From NCBI RefSeq assembly GCF_005406125.1, contig NZ_BIXZ01000001.1, positions 558,001 through 622,000 of the forward strand: a stretch of DNA of 64,000 nt. Reading direction: 5' to 3'. This stretch comes from Haloarcula mannanilytica. GTDB lineage: Archaea > Halobacteriota > Halobacteria > Halobacteriales > Haloarculaceae. Under the pieces are notes generated by a model. That model made no database searches. It was not told the origin of the DNA and saw nothing but the letters and a program-made list of their open reading frames with translations. Positions 32,162 to 40,767 of this stretch are shown piece by piece (the stretch's first letter is position 1; each line of letters starts with the position of its first letter). A program made the position numbers and the translations under genes.

Positions 32162-32548
32162 ACCCGAAGCTACGCGTACTGGTAGAAAACCCCTCCGGCC
32201 TCGCTGGGACTGTCACGTCAGTACCGACCCAGTATGTCAAAAATACGGCGAAAACGGGAGCAGGGAAGGTGGTGGGGTGGGGGTGTCAAATGCTCCGTGC
32301 GCCGTTGGTTTCGAAACGATACGTAGTCGGTGGAGTGGCCATGCTCCACCGACGAGTTGTCGTCCGCCGATGCCAATCCCGGATGGTACGACGGTCGTTC
32401 CCGCCGGGAGCGTCGGAAGCTCCATGTTAACAAAAGACATGGTTGTACTTCAATGTTGCCCGAGGTTACAACTGAGTCACATTTTGACCTGCGCTGGGCT
32501 GATCTGTGCTCGAAACGCTTTCAGTTCTCTTTCCATGACTGCCAGATG
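32162..32548. other. 387-base gap with one strong hairpin
   Basis: No gene is supported. Reading frames here are short or Cys/Arg/Ser-rich. The main feature is a perfect 10-base inverted repeat at 32326-32353. The sequence around it is moderately AT-rich near 32410-32470 and may hold the promoter of the gene at 32549. Confidence 0.4.
32326..32353. repeat. Perfect 10-base inverted repeat (hairpin)
   Basis: GTCGGTGGAG (32326-32335) pairs exactly with CTCCACCGAC (32344-32353) around an 8-base loop that itself contains TGGCCA. It lies between the dinB start and the next gene. It could fold in RNA or bind a dimeric protein. Confidence 0.5.
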
Positions 32549-32863
32549 ATGACGGAACTGACGGACTCACTCCCGGACAGACCGCTCTCGACGAGCGAGA
32601 TCTCGGCCCTCGAAGCCCAGCACGACGACTACGGGTTCGCCCCGGTTGGGTTCTTCCCCGACCTCGACGTGGTGGCCGCATTCGTCGTCATCATCAACGG
32701 CGACCGAGGTTACAGCCTCGGCTACGACCGCGACGGCGACGGCTGGGTCGTCGTCGAGTCCTTCGAGGACGGTGAGGACTTCGCCGGCGTCACCGACCGC
32801 CTACAGGAGTGGATGGGCGACGACTGGGAGGAATTCGAGCAGGCCGCCGTCGAACCGGAGTAA
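32549..32863 (+). CDS. Hypothetical acidic protein
   Basis: A 104-residue protein starting MTELTDSLPDRP (ATG 32549; the codon before it is also ATG). It has a helix (TSEISALEAQHDDYG), two strands rich in aromatic residues (VVAAFVVIINGDRGYSLGYD, then DGWVVVESFED) and a C-terminal acidic helix. The alternation suggests a small alpha/beta domain. No family is recognised. The 73 codons open upstream are not plausible protein. Confidence 0.6.
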   Translation: MTELTDSLPDRPLSTSEISALEAQHDDYGFAPVGFFPDLDVVAAFVVIINGDRGYSLGYDRDGDGWVVVESFEDGEDFAGVTDRLQEWMGDDWEEFEQAAVEPE

Positions 32864-32956
32864 CGGGGTCGGCTGGCGGTTAGCCTGTCTGAGAACGAAC
32901 GCAGCGACGTTCAAGCGCCGGACAGCGCAGCGGCTAATTTTTTGTGGGCTGTAGAA

Positions 32957-32990
32957 TGCGGCGGCTAGGATTTGAACCGGGCCATGAGCT
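32957..32990 (-). repeat. Duplicated 3' part of tRNA-Gly, copy 1
   Basis: On the minus strand this matches the 3' 35 bases of tRNA-Gly(TCC) at 33156-33190 (end of the anticodon stem, variable loop, T arm, acceptor and discriminator) apart from one missing base and a few substitutions. The 5' half of the tRNA is absent, so it cannot be a functional tRNA. Confidence 0.7.
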
Positions 32991-33049
32991 ATCACTGGTT
33001 TCAACCGGTTTATGCCGTACTGCCTGTAATTGATGGGTAGAAGGTTGTA

Positions 33050-33073
33050 TGCGGCGGCCGGGATTTGAACCCG
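33050..33073 (-). repeat. Duplicated 3' part of tRNA-Gly, copy 2
   Basis: A second, shorter copy of the tRNA-Gly 3' end: acceptor, T arm and the first bases beyond are kept nearly exactly, then similarity ends. It lies between copy 1 and the intact tRNA. The three sites are spaced about 93 and 106 bases apart. Confidence 0.7.
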
Positions 33074-33155
33074 ATGGCGAGACTCGTTTCACTCGTCTCG
33101 CGTGATTCAAATCCCTCTGTACAGCATCCGCTCGTCACGTCCGTTCCTCGCAGGA

Positions 33156-33226
33156 TGCGGCGACCGGGATTTGAACCCGGGCCATGAGCTTGGAAGGCTC
33201 AGGTCCTACCACTAGACCACCGCCGC
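33156..33226 (-). tRNA. tRNA-Gly (anticodon TCC)
   Basis: A complete 71-base cloverleaf on the minus strand: acceptor GCGGCGG with TCGCCGC (one G-U pair), D stem GTCT/GGAC, anticodon stem TGAGC/GCTCA around CTTCCAA with anticodon TCC, T stem CCGGG/CCCGG with loop TTCAAAT, discriminator A. No intron or encoded CCA. Decodes GGA and GGG. Confidence 0.95.
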
Positions 33227-33278
33227 TCGTTCACACCGTTCACTCGCGGCGAGGTTCGCAAATCCGTCGGATTTGCTC

Positions 33279-33291
33279 ACCACCGCCGCTC
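33279..33291 (-). repeat. Duplicated 5' end of tRNA-Gly
   Basis: Thirteen bases (plus strand ACCACCGCCGCTC) repeat the 5' end of tRNA-Gly at 33216-33228, 63 bases away on the other side of the gene. Together with the two 3' copies it shows repeated recombination around this tRNA. Confidence 0.5.
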
Positions 33292-33365
33292 ACTCGCTTG
33301 GACACAGGCCAAATGGACTGCGTTCCACCCGAGTGCGAACGTACACGTCCATAGATGGAAGGCAA

Positions 33366-34058
33366 TTAAGTGCGTTTCCCTTCCGGCTCGACAACCCCGT
33401 AACAGTTGCCGCTTGACAGCTCCAGTGACACGAGCCGGAGGTCGCTGTCGGCGACATCGCGCTCGAACTCGGCCGGCGCGTAGATATGATAGAACCGCGG
33501 GACTGTCTCACCGCCGGGGAGCGTCCAGTCGACGGTCGTGTCGAAGCCTTCGTCCGCGTCGGGGCTGGCGTCGAAGCGGTCGTGGGCCGTACTCCACGCG
33601 CTGACGAGCGCCCGAGCGTCCGGCGCGAGCACGCGGGCAAGTTCGTCCAGACTGGCGCGGCGGGCGGATTGTGACGGGAGGTGGTGCAGCGTCGCGACGT
33701 ACACCGCCAGGTCGACGGACTCAGCGGCGAGCGGGAGGCGGGTCGCATCGCCCTGGACCAGCGCAACGTCGTCGCCGACGCGGTCGGTCGCCGCCCGCAG
33801 GAGCGCGCGGCTGGCGTCGAGGCCGACGACAGCGTCTGCCGTCTCCGCGAGCAGTTCCGCGTGGCGGCCGTTGCCACAGCCGACATCGAGCGCCGTCTCG
33901 ACACCGCCGGCCTCGTCGACGAACGATTCGACCTCCGGCCAGGCGTACTCGCGGGTCTTCGAGAAGTGGTCGCCGATATCCTCGTAGGTCCGGCGGACGG
34001 CGGCCCGCGATGGCTCGGTGTCGGTCTCACCGCTGGCGCTCTGGTCGGGGGACGGCAT
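33366..34058 (-). CDS. Trm9-like SAM-dependent methyltransferase
   Basis: A 230-residue class I methyltransferase. The motif DHFSKTREYAWPEVESFV near residues 30-47 resembles the HFSxTR-x2-WP signature of Trm9/ALKBH8 wobble-uridine tRNA methylases. The SAM-binding motif ALDVGCGNGRHAELL is near 56, followed by VVGLDAS and VALVQGDATRLPL; YVATLHHLPS is the post-II region. Methylation of a tRNA wobble uridine side chain is the likely role, by family. It is 12 bases downstream of tyrS on the same strand. Confidence 0.82.
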   Translation of the reverse strand: MPSPDQSASGETDTEPSRAAVRRTYEDIGDHFSKTREYAWPEVESFVDEAGGVETALDVGCGNGRHAELLAETADAVVGLDASRALLRAATDRVGDDVALVQGDATRLPLAAESVDLAVYVATLHHLPSQSARRASLDELARVLAPDARALVSAWSTAHDRFDASPDADEGFDTTVDWTLPGGETVPRFYHIYAPAEFERDVADSDLRLVSLELSSGNCYGVVEPEGKRT

Positions 34059-34070
34059 CGAGAATCGGTG

Positions 34071-35111
34071 TCACTCCGCGCCGTACTTGTCGGGGTAGGC
34101 CTCGGCGAGCAGGTCCTCCTCGTCGCTCAGTCGCTCCCGGACCGGGTCAATCACGTCCGAGATGGCGCTGGCAGCGGACGGCTTCAGGTCGGCGGGGTGG
34201 AGTTCGCCACTGACGAAGTCTGACTCGACCTCGTCGTAGGTCTCGTAGGTGAGGTCGCCACCGTACTCCTCCGGGCGCTCGACGACGAACGATTCGTCGC
34301 GGACCGCCAGAATCGGGAAGACGAGGTGATTGAGATATTCCAGCACGCCGTTTTCCTCGACCTCGCCGGCCGGGCAGTACGCCTGGTTTATCTTCTCGTC
34401 GACCTCGTCGGGGCTGTCGGTGAGGTTCACCTTCGAGGCCTCGTCGGAGGCGCTCATCTTGCCGCCGGAGAGGCCCGACAGGAGCGGCGCGAACAGGCAT
34501 ATCGGCGACTCGCCGCCGTGGTCGGGGAGAATCTCGCGGGAGAGCATGTAGATGCCGCGCTGGTCGACGCCGCCGTAGGCGATGTCGGCGTCCAGCGCCT
34601 TCACGTCGAGCGTCTGCATCAGCGGGTAGATGAGTCCGCCGAGGTTCGGGCTGTCGGACTCGCGGACGACCTCGCTGGCCGCGCGCTGGGTGCGCGAGAT
34701 GGTCGTCTCGGCGGCCATCCGGTACATCTCCAGCGTGTAGTCCTCGTCGAGCTGGAAGTCCGTCCCGCGGACGAAGCTCACGTCTTCGGGGTCTGCGCCG
34801 GCTGCCTCAATCATGCCCTCGATGGCCGTCTCGTAGTAGGCCGAGCGGGCATCAAGCAGGTCGAAGGGCGATTTGTTGTCGTCGAGGTGGGCGTGCAGGT
34901 CGGCGATGAGCACCGTCACGTCAACGCCGGCCCGCAAGAAGTCCGCAAGCTTTCGCATCGTCGTGAAGTGGCCGATGTGCATCTCGCCGGTCGGCGCGTA
35001 GCCGATGTACGCCGACGGGTCGCCGTCCTCGAACAACGTCCGCAGTTCCTCCTCGGTGACGACCTCTGTCGTGTGTTGTGTCACCAGATCGAGTCGCTCG
35101 GCGGTATCCAT
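34071..35111 (-). CDS. tyrS: Tyrosyl-tRNA synthetase
   Basis: A 346-residue archaeal-type class I TyrRS. The HIGH motif is in YAPTGEMHIGHFTTMRKL near residue 38, and the KMSKS equivalent is KMSASDEAS near 217. The tyrosine-pocket and dimer region (AYGGVDQRGIYMLSREIL) is present and the length is normal for archaea. A TATA-like GTTTTAATC about 27 bases upstream on the minus strand indicates a leaderless start at the ATG 35111. It forms a unit with the Trm9-like methylase. Confidence 0.94.
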   Translation of the reverse strand: MDTAERLDLVTQHTTEVVTEEELRTLFEDGDPSAYIGYAPTGEMHIGHFTTMRKLADFLRAGVDVTVLIADLHAHLDDNKSPFDLLDARSAYYETAIEGMIEAAGADPEDVSFVRGTDFQLDEDYTLEMYRMAAETTISRTQRAASEVVRESDSPNLGGLIYPLMQTLDVKALDADIAYGGVDQRGIYMLSREILPDHGGESPICLFAPLLSGLSGGKMSASDEASKVNLTDSPDEVDEKINQAYCPAGEVEENGVLEYLNHLVFPILAVRDESFVVERPEEYGGDLTYETYDEVESDFVSGELHPADLKPSAASAISDVIDPVRERLSDEEDLLAEAYPDKYGAE

Positions 35112-35328
35112 ACCGATGTGTGGCCGGTCCGGCGATTAAAACGTTCCTGTCCGGTGTGACGACGTGTCGAGGAGGGGCGTACTGTTTTATAATAGTAGGG
35201 CACAGCCATGGCGGGCATCGCTCCCGTCCGAGTACGTCACCGGGTCTGAGGCCACCGTAGCCCCACATCACCGACGAGTGACCGCCCTCCTGCGATGGGT
35301 CCAAATACGCGCAGTCCAATACCCGTAC

Positions 35329-35763
35329 ATGTACACGGGGAAGACGGAGAAGGCGTGTTGTCTGTGTGGCAACCCGGACACTGCGACCCGTCTGGACCTG
35401 CCGCCGCGGGCGGTCCCGCTGCTCAAGCACGCCGACCCCATCGCCTGGCAGGACATCGTCGGCGAGGTGTCCATCTACTTCTGTGACTCGGACTGGGAGA
35501 CGGTGCGGGACCTCGTATTAGAGACCGGAATGAGCCCGCTGTCCCGGTGTAACGCCGCCCGAGCTTCCTTCGACCTCCGGGAAGACTTCGAGGCGCTGCT
35601 GAACGACATCCGGGACGAGCCAGACCACACAGAAATCGAGGCGGAGATGCGCGCCGAGGCCGCGGAGACGCTGGCAAACCGCGACGACCCCTACGTCGAG
35701 GAGCGGGACCTCGTGGAGGCCCGCGTCATCGAGTGGGTGTTCGAGGATACCAGTGATGAGTAA
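35329..35763 (+). CDS. Hypothetical protein with N-terminal zinc-binding cysteines
   Basis: A 144-residue protein from ATG 35329 (MYTGKTEKACCLCGNPDTA). CCLC near residues 10-13 and cysteines at about 49 (IYFCDSDWE) and 71 (SRCNAARASF) could bind a zinc ion, in a treble-clef-like opening. The rest is helical and acidic, ending VIEWVFEDTSDE. It is not assigned to a family here. A longer frame from 35164 covers the intergenic region and is unlikely. The gene lies 217 bases from the divergent tyrS. Confidence 0.65.
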   Translation: MYTGKTEKACCLCGNPDTATRLDLPPRAVPLLKHADPIAWQDIVGEVSIYFCDSDWETVRDLVLETGMSPLSRCNAARASFDLREDFEALLNDIRDEPDHTEIEAEMRAEAAETLANRDDPYVEERDLVEARVIEWVFEDTSDE

Positions 35764-35831
35764 TCCTACGAGGGCAGCGGTATCACTCCGTATCCAAACT
35801 GTTTTGACCACCCACAGCCGTGTGTCAACCG

Positions 35832-36869
35832 ATGACTGTACGCGTAGGTGTACTCGGTGCGACGGGCGCAGTCGGGCAGCGACTTATCCAACTGCTTGAC
35901 CCCCACCCCGAGTTCGAAATCGCCGCATTGACTGCCAGTGAATCCAGCGCCGGCAAGACGTACAAGGAGGCCGCCAAGTGGCGCGTCAACTCCCCGATTC
36001 CCGAGGACGTGGCCGGGCTGGAAGTCCACGCCACCGACCCGGAGTCGGTGCCCGACGATGTCGATCTCATCTTCTCCTCGCTCCCGTCGAGCGTCGGCGC
36101 GGAAGTCGAACCGGGGTTCTGTGAGGCCGGCTACGTCGTCTCCTCGAACTCCTCGAACGGCCGGATGGATGAGGACGTGCCTCTCATCATCCCCGAGGTC
36201 AACGCCGACCATGTCGACCTGCTGGAGGTCCAGCGCGACGAGCGCGGCTGGGACGGCGCGCTGCTGAAGAACCCGAACTGCTCGACGATCACGATGGTCC
36301 CGCCGCTTGCCGGCCTTGACCGCGAGTTCAACCTGACCGACGTGCGCGTCTCCACGCTCCAGGCCGTCTCCGGCGCGGGCTACTCCGGGGTCTCGTCGAT
36401 GGAAATCATCGACAACGCTATCCCGCACATCGGCGGCGAGGAGCAGAAGATGGAGAGCGAATCGCGCAAACTGCTCGGTTCGTTCGACGGCGCGGAGGTC
36501 CACCTCAACGAGATGGACGTGGCTGCGTCCTGTAACCGCATCCCGACGCTCGACGGCCACCTGGAGAACGTCTGGGCCGACACGGCCGAAGACATCTCCA
36601 CGGCCGACGCCGAGGCCGCGATGGAGTCGGTTACCGGCGTCGACCTGCCGTCCTCGCCGGAGAAGCTCATCACGGTGTTCGAAGAACCGGACCGCCCGCA
36701 GCCCCGACTCGACCGGAACATCGACAACGGCATGGGCGTCGCAGTCGGCGGGTTCCGCGAGACGACTGACGGCGTCCAGTTCAACTGCCTGGCGCACAAC
36801 ACGATGCGCGGCGCGGCGGGCGCGAGTGTGCTGAACGGCGAACTGCTGAACAAGCGCGGCTACCTCTAA
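35832..36869 (+). CDS. asd: Aspartate-semialdehyde dehydrogenase
   Basis: A 345-residue enzyme that reduces aspartyl phosphate to aspartate semialdehyde with NADPH, on the route to threonine, methionine, isoleucine and lysine. The Rossmann motif VGVLGATGAVGQRLIQLL opens the protein. The active-site cysteine is in LLKNPNCSTITMVPPLA (about 150), and GAGYSGVSS and the conserved catalytic histidine region follow. Start at ATG 35832, four residues inside a longer frame. It supplies the threonine from which the isoleucine genes at 57-61 kb draw. Confidence 0.93.
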   Translation: MTVRVGVLGATGAVGQRLIQLLDPHPEFEIAALTASESSAGKTYKEAAKWRVNSPIPEDVAGLEVHATDPESVPDDVDLIFSSLPSSVGAEVEPGFCEAGYVVSSNSSNGRMDEDVPLIIPEVNADHVDLLEVQRDERGWDGALLKNPNCSTITMVPPLAGLDREFNLTDVRVSTLQAVSGAGYSGVSSMEIIDNAIPHIGGEEQKMESESRKLLGSFDGAEVHLNEMDVAASCNRIPTLDGHLENVWADTAEDISTADAEAAMESVTGVDLPSSPEKLITVFEEPDRPQPRLDRNIDNGMGVAVGGFRETTDGVQFNCLAHNTMRGAAGASVLNGELLNKRGYL

Positions 36870-36875
36870 CGCTTC

Positions 36876-37829
36876 TCAGAGGTCGATCTGGTTTCTGAGT
36901 CCGTCCCATTCGCCGGTTCGCTCGGCCTGCCGGACGTTTTCCGCCACGATATCGGCCAGTCGCTCGTAGTAACTCGGCGTGTGGCCGGCGTTGTGTGGCG
37001 TGATGAGGACGTTCTCGAAGTCCCACAGCGGATGGTCGCCGGGCAGCGGTTCGGGGTCGGTCACGTCCAGGGCCGCGCCGTCGATGTGGTTGCGCTGGAG
37101 CGCACTGACCAGCGCGTCCGTATCGACGACCGGGCCGCGGGCGACGTTGGTGAGCACCGTCTCGGGATGCATGGTCCGGAACACTTCCTCGTCGATGAGG
37201 TGCTCTGTCTCGTCGGTCAGCGGGCAGGCAAGCCCAATGTACTCCGTGTCGACGACGGCTTCGTGGATCTCGTCGAAGCCGTACACCTCGTCGGTCGGGC
37301 CGCCCTTCTCCGGCGAGTAGCGGACGCCGACAGTCTCCACGTCGAACCCCTGCACGCGGTCGACGATGGCCTCGCCGATTTCGCCGAGACCGACCACACA
37401 GACCCGACTCCCGGCGAAGTCGTCGGTGTGGAACGACTGCCAGACGTGGTTGCGCTGGTGGCGACGGGCAGTGAGAAAGCCCCGGGCGAAGGCGAGCCAC
37501 GACCCGACGACGTTCTCGGCGACGTTCGGACCGTGGACGCCCGAAGCCGTCGTCAGCGCGATGTCGCGGTCCGCGAGTTCTGAAAGCGGGAGGTGGTCGT
37601 ATCCGGCGTATGTCCCTGCAAACAGCTTCAGCGAGTCAGCAGCATCGACCAGTGCCGGCGAGAGGTCGTTGCCGGTCAACACCGTCGCGTCCCCGATCAA
37701 CTCCCGTTCCTCTTGGGGCGTCTCCGCGACGGCGATGTCCCACTCCGGCAGTCGCTCCCGGAGCGCTGTCACGTACTGCTCGACCGGCATTCCGTGAACG
37801 TCGTAGCGTGTCACGACGATATCGGCCAT
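36876..37829 (-). CDS. D-2-hydroxyacid dehydrogenase
   Basis: A 317-residue NAD(P)-dependent D-isomer-specific 2-hydroxyacid dehydrogenase. The dinucleotide motif VCVVGLGEIGEAIVDRV is near residue 146. The catalytic triad is the Arg in TNVARGPVVD, the Glu in DVTDPEPLPGDHPL and the His in ITPHNAGHTPSYY. The substrate (lactate, glyoxylate/hydroxypyruvate, phosphoglycerate or other) is undetermined. It converges with asd with six bases between the stops. Confidence 0.9.
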   Translation of the reverse strand: MADIVVTRYDVHGMPVEQYVTALRERLPEWDIAVAETPQEERELIGDATVLTGNDLSPALVDAADSLKLFAGTYAGYDHLPLSELADRDIALTTASGVHGPNVAENVVGSWLAFARGFLTARRHQRNHVWQSFHTDDFAGSRVCVVGLGEIGEAIVDRVQGFDVETVGVRYSPEKGGPTDEVYGFDEIHEAVVDTEYIGLACPLTDETEHLIDEEVFRTMHPETVLTNVARGPVVDTDALVSALQRNHIDGAALDVTDPEPLPGDHPLWDFENVLITPHNAGHTPSYYERLADIVAENVRQAERTGEWDGLRNQIDL

Positions 37830-38035
37830 CGAACCCCTCCTGTGTCGCGTGGAACCATATCGTCTGCTCCGCGCGGCGACCCCAAAACAATGCCGGCGTC
37901 GTCTCGCGGCAAATCAACAGTTGGTTGTTCGACAGGTAATTCGTAATTCCTGTCTGGGGAGCGTAAGTATCACGTTACACTCACTACTGGAATAGTTAAT
38001 TTATTTGTACGACCTCACTGTAGGGCACGCAAGGA

Positions 38036-38557
38036 ATGGGGAATCGAACGACTGTCGCGGTAATCGACGACAACAGGGACTACAGACAACTGTACAAGCT
38101 CTGGCTCCCGGAGGAGTACGACATCGTCGAGGCTGCAGACGGCCTCGAAGGACTTCAGCGGATCGACGACGCTGTCGACGCGGTGGTGCTTGACCGCCAG
38201 ATGCCGAAACTGGACGGAACGGCGGTCGCCTCGAAACTGCAGGACCGGTCGGCCACCCCCGGTCTCGTGATGATAAGTAGTGCCAAGCCGGACGTAGATA
38301 TTCTCGATATCCCTGTCGATACCTATCTCAGGAAACCCGCCGACCAGGAGACACTGATGTCTGCGCTTTCGATGGTTCAGGACCGGTGTGGGTATGAGAG
38401 CGAACGCCGGGAACTACTCGCACTCGCCGACCGACGGGCTACGGTGGCCGACGCTGTCCGAGCGACGACGCTTGCCGAGAGCGAGGCGTACCAACGGGCC
38501 GTTGAGCGACTAGAAAAACACGGTGTGGCCTTCGCCGATGCGAGGACCGGACCGTAA
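38036..38557 (+). CDS. Response regulator with HalX-like C-terminus
   Basis: A 173-residue receiver protein: acidic pair in VAVIDDNRDYR, phospho-acceptor Asp in VVLDRQMPKLDG, switch Ser in LVMISSAKPD and lysine in YLRKPADQ. The C-terminal 55 residues are a helical coiled coil like HalX (ERRELLALADRRATVADAVR). A TATA-like TTTATTTG (38000-38007) lies about 30 bases before the ATG. No kinase gene is near. It is related in layout to the regulator at 26737. Confidence 0.83.
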   Translation: MGNRTTVAVIDDNRDYRQLYKLWLPEEYDIVEAADGLEGLQRIDDAVDAVVLDRQMPKLDGTAVASKLQDRSATPGLVMISSAKPDVDILDIPVDTYLRKPADQETLMSALSMVQDRCGYESERRELLALADRRATVADAVRATTLAESEAYQRAVERLEKHGVAFADARTGP

Positions 38558-38652
38558 CCCGAAGGGACCTCAGTCCGGTCACGCTAGGGAGTCAGACCGT
38601 TGATTCGACCGAAGACAATAGGTTTTAGCGGGCGCGGGACGCCGTAGCGGGT

Positions 38653-40011
38653 ATGGAACACGTAGATGTCGCCATTGTGGGTGGCGGCCCGGCCGGGTCG
38701 TCGGCGGCCGAGGCTGCAGCCGACCACGGGGCCGACGCCGTTGTCCTCGAAAAGGGGGTCCCTCGGGCCGACCGCGAGGGGACGGGGCCGGACTCGACGG
38801 ACGCCGCCGGACTGTTGGACTACTGGTTCGACATCATGGGTATTCCGCGGTCGGAGTTCCCCGAAGACGTTGTGCTGAGCGAACTCGACGGGGCGAAGTT
38901 CTACGGTCCTTCGACGGAGATGACGCTCACCGAGACCGGTATCAGTTCCAGCGCCGACGGCTTCGGCATCACCTTCCACCGCGCACGGTTCGACGACTGG
39001 CTCCGCGAGCGGGCGACAGCGGCAGGTGCGGACTACCGGGTCGGCGTCAGCGTCACCGGTGTCGAATCCGACCTTCGGAGTTCACCCCACCACACCGTCC
39101 GGCTGGCAAACGGCGAGGATATCGCCGCCGAATACGTGATTCTCGCCGACGGCCCACAGCGTACTGTCACCGGCGGCACGCTTGACCAGTTCCTCCCGGC
39201 CGGGCAGACGATGGCCGACATCATGCCCTCGAACAAGGTGAACCACATCGCCTATCAGGAGCACCGCCGCATGCCCGAGGAACTGTTCACGCCGGAGTTC
39301 ATCGAGTTCTGGTGGGGCATCATGCCCGGCCATACGGCGTACCCGTGGATCTTCCCGAACGACGCCCCCGTCGCTCGTATCGGCCTGACGATGCCCATCG
39401 GGCTGGACATCGACACCTACGACCCCAGCGAGTGGGACCTGCTCAGACAGGATGACGACAGTATCCCACAGGGCAGACAATACATCAAGCGGCTGCTCGA
39501 ACGGGAGTTCCAGGCGTACGACCTCGAGGACTTCCCGCTTGTCGAGGACCGCGGGAAATCGAAGGGAACAGAAACGTACCCCATCTCCTCGACTCGCCCA
39601 ATTGAATCACCGGTGGGCGCTGGCATCGCCGTGGCCGGCGGCGCGATGGGGACCACCTCGGCGTTCCACGAGGGCGGCGACCACGTCGCCGTTCGCACCG
39701 GGCGAATCGCCGGCCGCCTCGCTGCCACCGACAGCCTCGAACGGTACAACGATGCCTGGCACGACGCCATCGGCGACGAAATCCTCCGGAACGCCACCTT
39801 CGCCGACATGGTTCGGGACTGGCGACCCGACGACTGGGACCGGGCCTTCAGGACCGCCAACGACCTGATGGACGCCCGCGGCATCAAGGCCGACGCGGCG
39901 CTCCGGGGCGGCCTCAACGGCATCAAAATGGTCCTCGGGTACAAGTGGGGGAAGTTCTCCTACCGCAACGGCAAGTACGTCCAGTTGCGCGAGGACGACT
40001 ACGCAATCTGA
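38653..40011 (+). CDS. Geranylgeranyl-reductase-like flavoprotein
   Basis: A 452-residue FAD-dependent oxidoreductase of the geranylgeranyl reductase/FixC superfamily. The N-terminal DVAIVGGGPAGSSAAEAA is the FAD-binding fold, YVILADGPQRTVTG the second nucleotide motif, and GAGIAVAGGAMGTTSAFHEGG the third, near 325. Family members saturate isoprenoid chains of archaeal lipids or carry electrons to quinone. The low number of cysteines and the tryptophan-rich middle (FIEFWWGIMPGHTAYPWIF) set it apart from the standard lipid saturase, so the substrate is unclear. It is monocistronic. Confidence 0.82.
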   Translation: MEHVDVAIVGGGPAGSSAAEAAADHGADAVVLEKGVPRADREGTGPDSTDAAGLLDYWFDIMGIPRSEFPEDVVLSELDGAKFYGPSTEMTLTETGISSSADGFGITFHRARFDDWLRERATAAGADYRVGVSVTGVESDLRSSPHHTVRLANGEDIAAEYVILADGPQRTVTGGTLDQFLPAGQTMADIMPSNKVNHIAYQEHRRMPEELFTPEFIEFWWGIMPGHTAYPWIFPNDAPVARIGLTMPIGLDIDTYDPSEWDLLRQDDDSIPQGRQYIKRLLEREFQAYDLEDFPLVEDRGKSKGTETYPISSTRPIESPVGAGIAVAGGAMGTTSAFHEGGDHVAVRTGRIAGRLAATDSLERYNDAWHDAIGDEILRNATFADMVRDWRPDDWDRAFRTANDLMDARGIKADAALRGGLNGIKMVLGYKWGKFSYRNGKYVQLREDDYAI

Positions 40012-40142
40012 ACGTCAGCCTTAGGTGTGCGACCGGCGAACTACGGATGCGTGCCTTTAATCCCCGGCTGAGACCCGTTACTGGGACGATGACGACCCGG
40101 AGAACCCGGGCACGCGACATGACCGCGGTTCACACCGCACCC

Positions 40143-40162
40143 GGTCGCCGGATACGGCGACC
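40143..40162. repeat. Perfect 8-base hairpin in the gap before the IS element
   Basis: GGTCGCCG-GATA-CGGCGACC, a strong GC stem with a 4-base loop, about 130 bases after the flavoprotein stop. It could end or process that transcript. The remaining gap (40012-40266) has only an Arg-rich, unlikely reading frame. Confidence 0.45.
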
Positions 40163-40266
40163 CGCCCGGCACGAGGGTTTGCCGGCTGACATGGCACACC
40201 GCCGAGGATGATGCCGGACGTTAGTGTTCCGGGCGTACATTTCAGATACAATAGTAGAATTATTTG

Positions 40267-40274
40267 AAAATAAT
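40267..40274. repeat. Target-site duplication, left copy
   Basis: AAAATAAT directly precedes the left terminal inverted repeat and is repeated exactly at 41091-41098 after the right one. Eight-base duplications are typical of the ISH1-like part of the IS5 family. Confidence 0.8.
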
Positions 40275-40326
40275 GGCTCTGTTGAAATCCTCAGAGAGTT
40301 ACAGGTTCGCCCGATAGTTTGACTGA

Positions 40327-40746
40327 ATGCAGGCCCTCCGAAAGTCGCAGCTCCTCGTAGACACGAGGTCGAACGCAATCATCGACTTACACGTGACGAC
40401 GACCCGAAAACACGACTCACAGATCGCACCGTCGCTCATGAAGCGGAATACCGATGACGTAGAGATTCCCCTCGGTGACAAGGGATATGACGACCAGAAG
40501 ATTCGCGCGTTAGCCCGCGAAGATGGTGTTCGTCCGGTCATCAAGCACCGAGAATTTTCGCCGCTCCACAAGGCGTGGAACTCCCAGTTGGACGCCGACC
40601 TCTATGGGCAACGTAGTCAGAACGAGATAGTAAAGTCTCGCATTAAACGGAAATATGGCGCATTCGTCCGCTCACGACTCTGGTGAAAGCAGTTCCGTGA
40701 ACTCGTTGTCGCCTGTCTCACTCACAATATCGACAGGGCACTCTGA
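40327..40746 (+). pseudogene. IS5-family transposase, internally deleted and interrupted
   Basis: The frame starts with the typical MQALRKS opening, then jumps directly to LLVDTRSNAIIDLHVTTTRK, so roughly the first half of the DDE domain, including the first catalytic Asp region, is missing without loss of frame. The second half keeps DKGYDDQKIRALARE and the helix SQNEIVKSRIKRKYG with the catalytic Glu. A TGA at 40684-40686 replaces what is usually a tryptophan codon; the frame continues KQFRELVVACLTHNIDRAL to a second stop at 40744. It cannot be active. Confidence 0.82.
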
Positions 40747-40767
40747 ACGTTCTACAGAGCTGGCACG

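Noticed and set aside
33050-33073. Second and third tRNA genes by T-arm similarity
   Set aside because: The 5' halves and anticodon arms are missing, so no cloverleaf can form; they are fragments.
35208-35249. Short frame beginning MAGIAPVRVRHRV near a TATA-like element
   Set aside because: Only 13 codons, no sign of conservation; the TATA-like element may serve a non-coding start or be chance.
40089-40211. Arg-rich rightward frame beginning MTTRRTRARDM
   Set aside because: Strongly basic in an acidic proteome, and it crosses a perfect hairpin; no other support.
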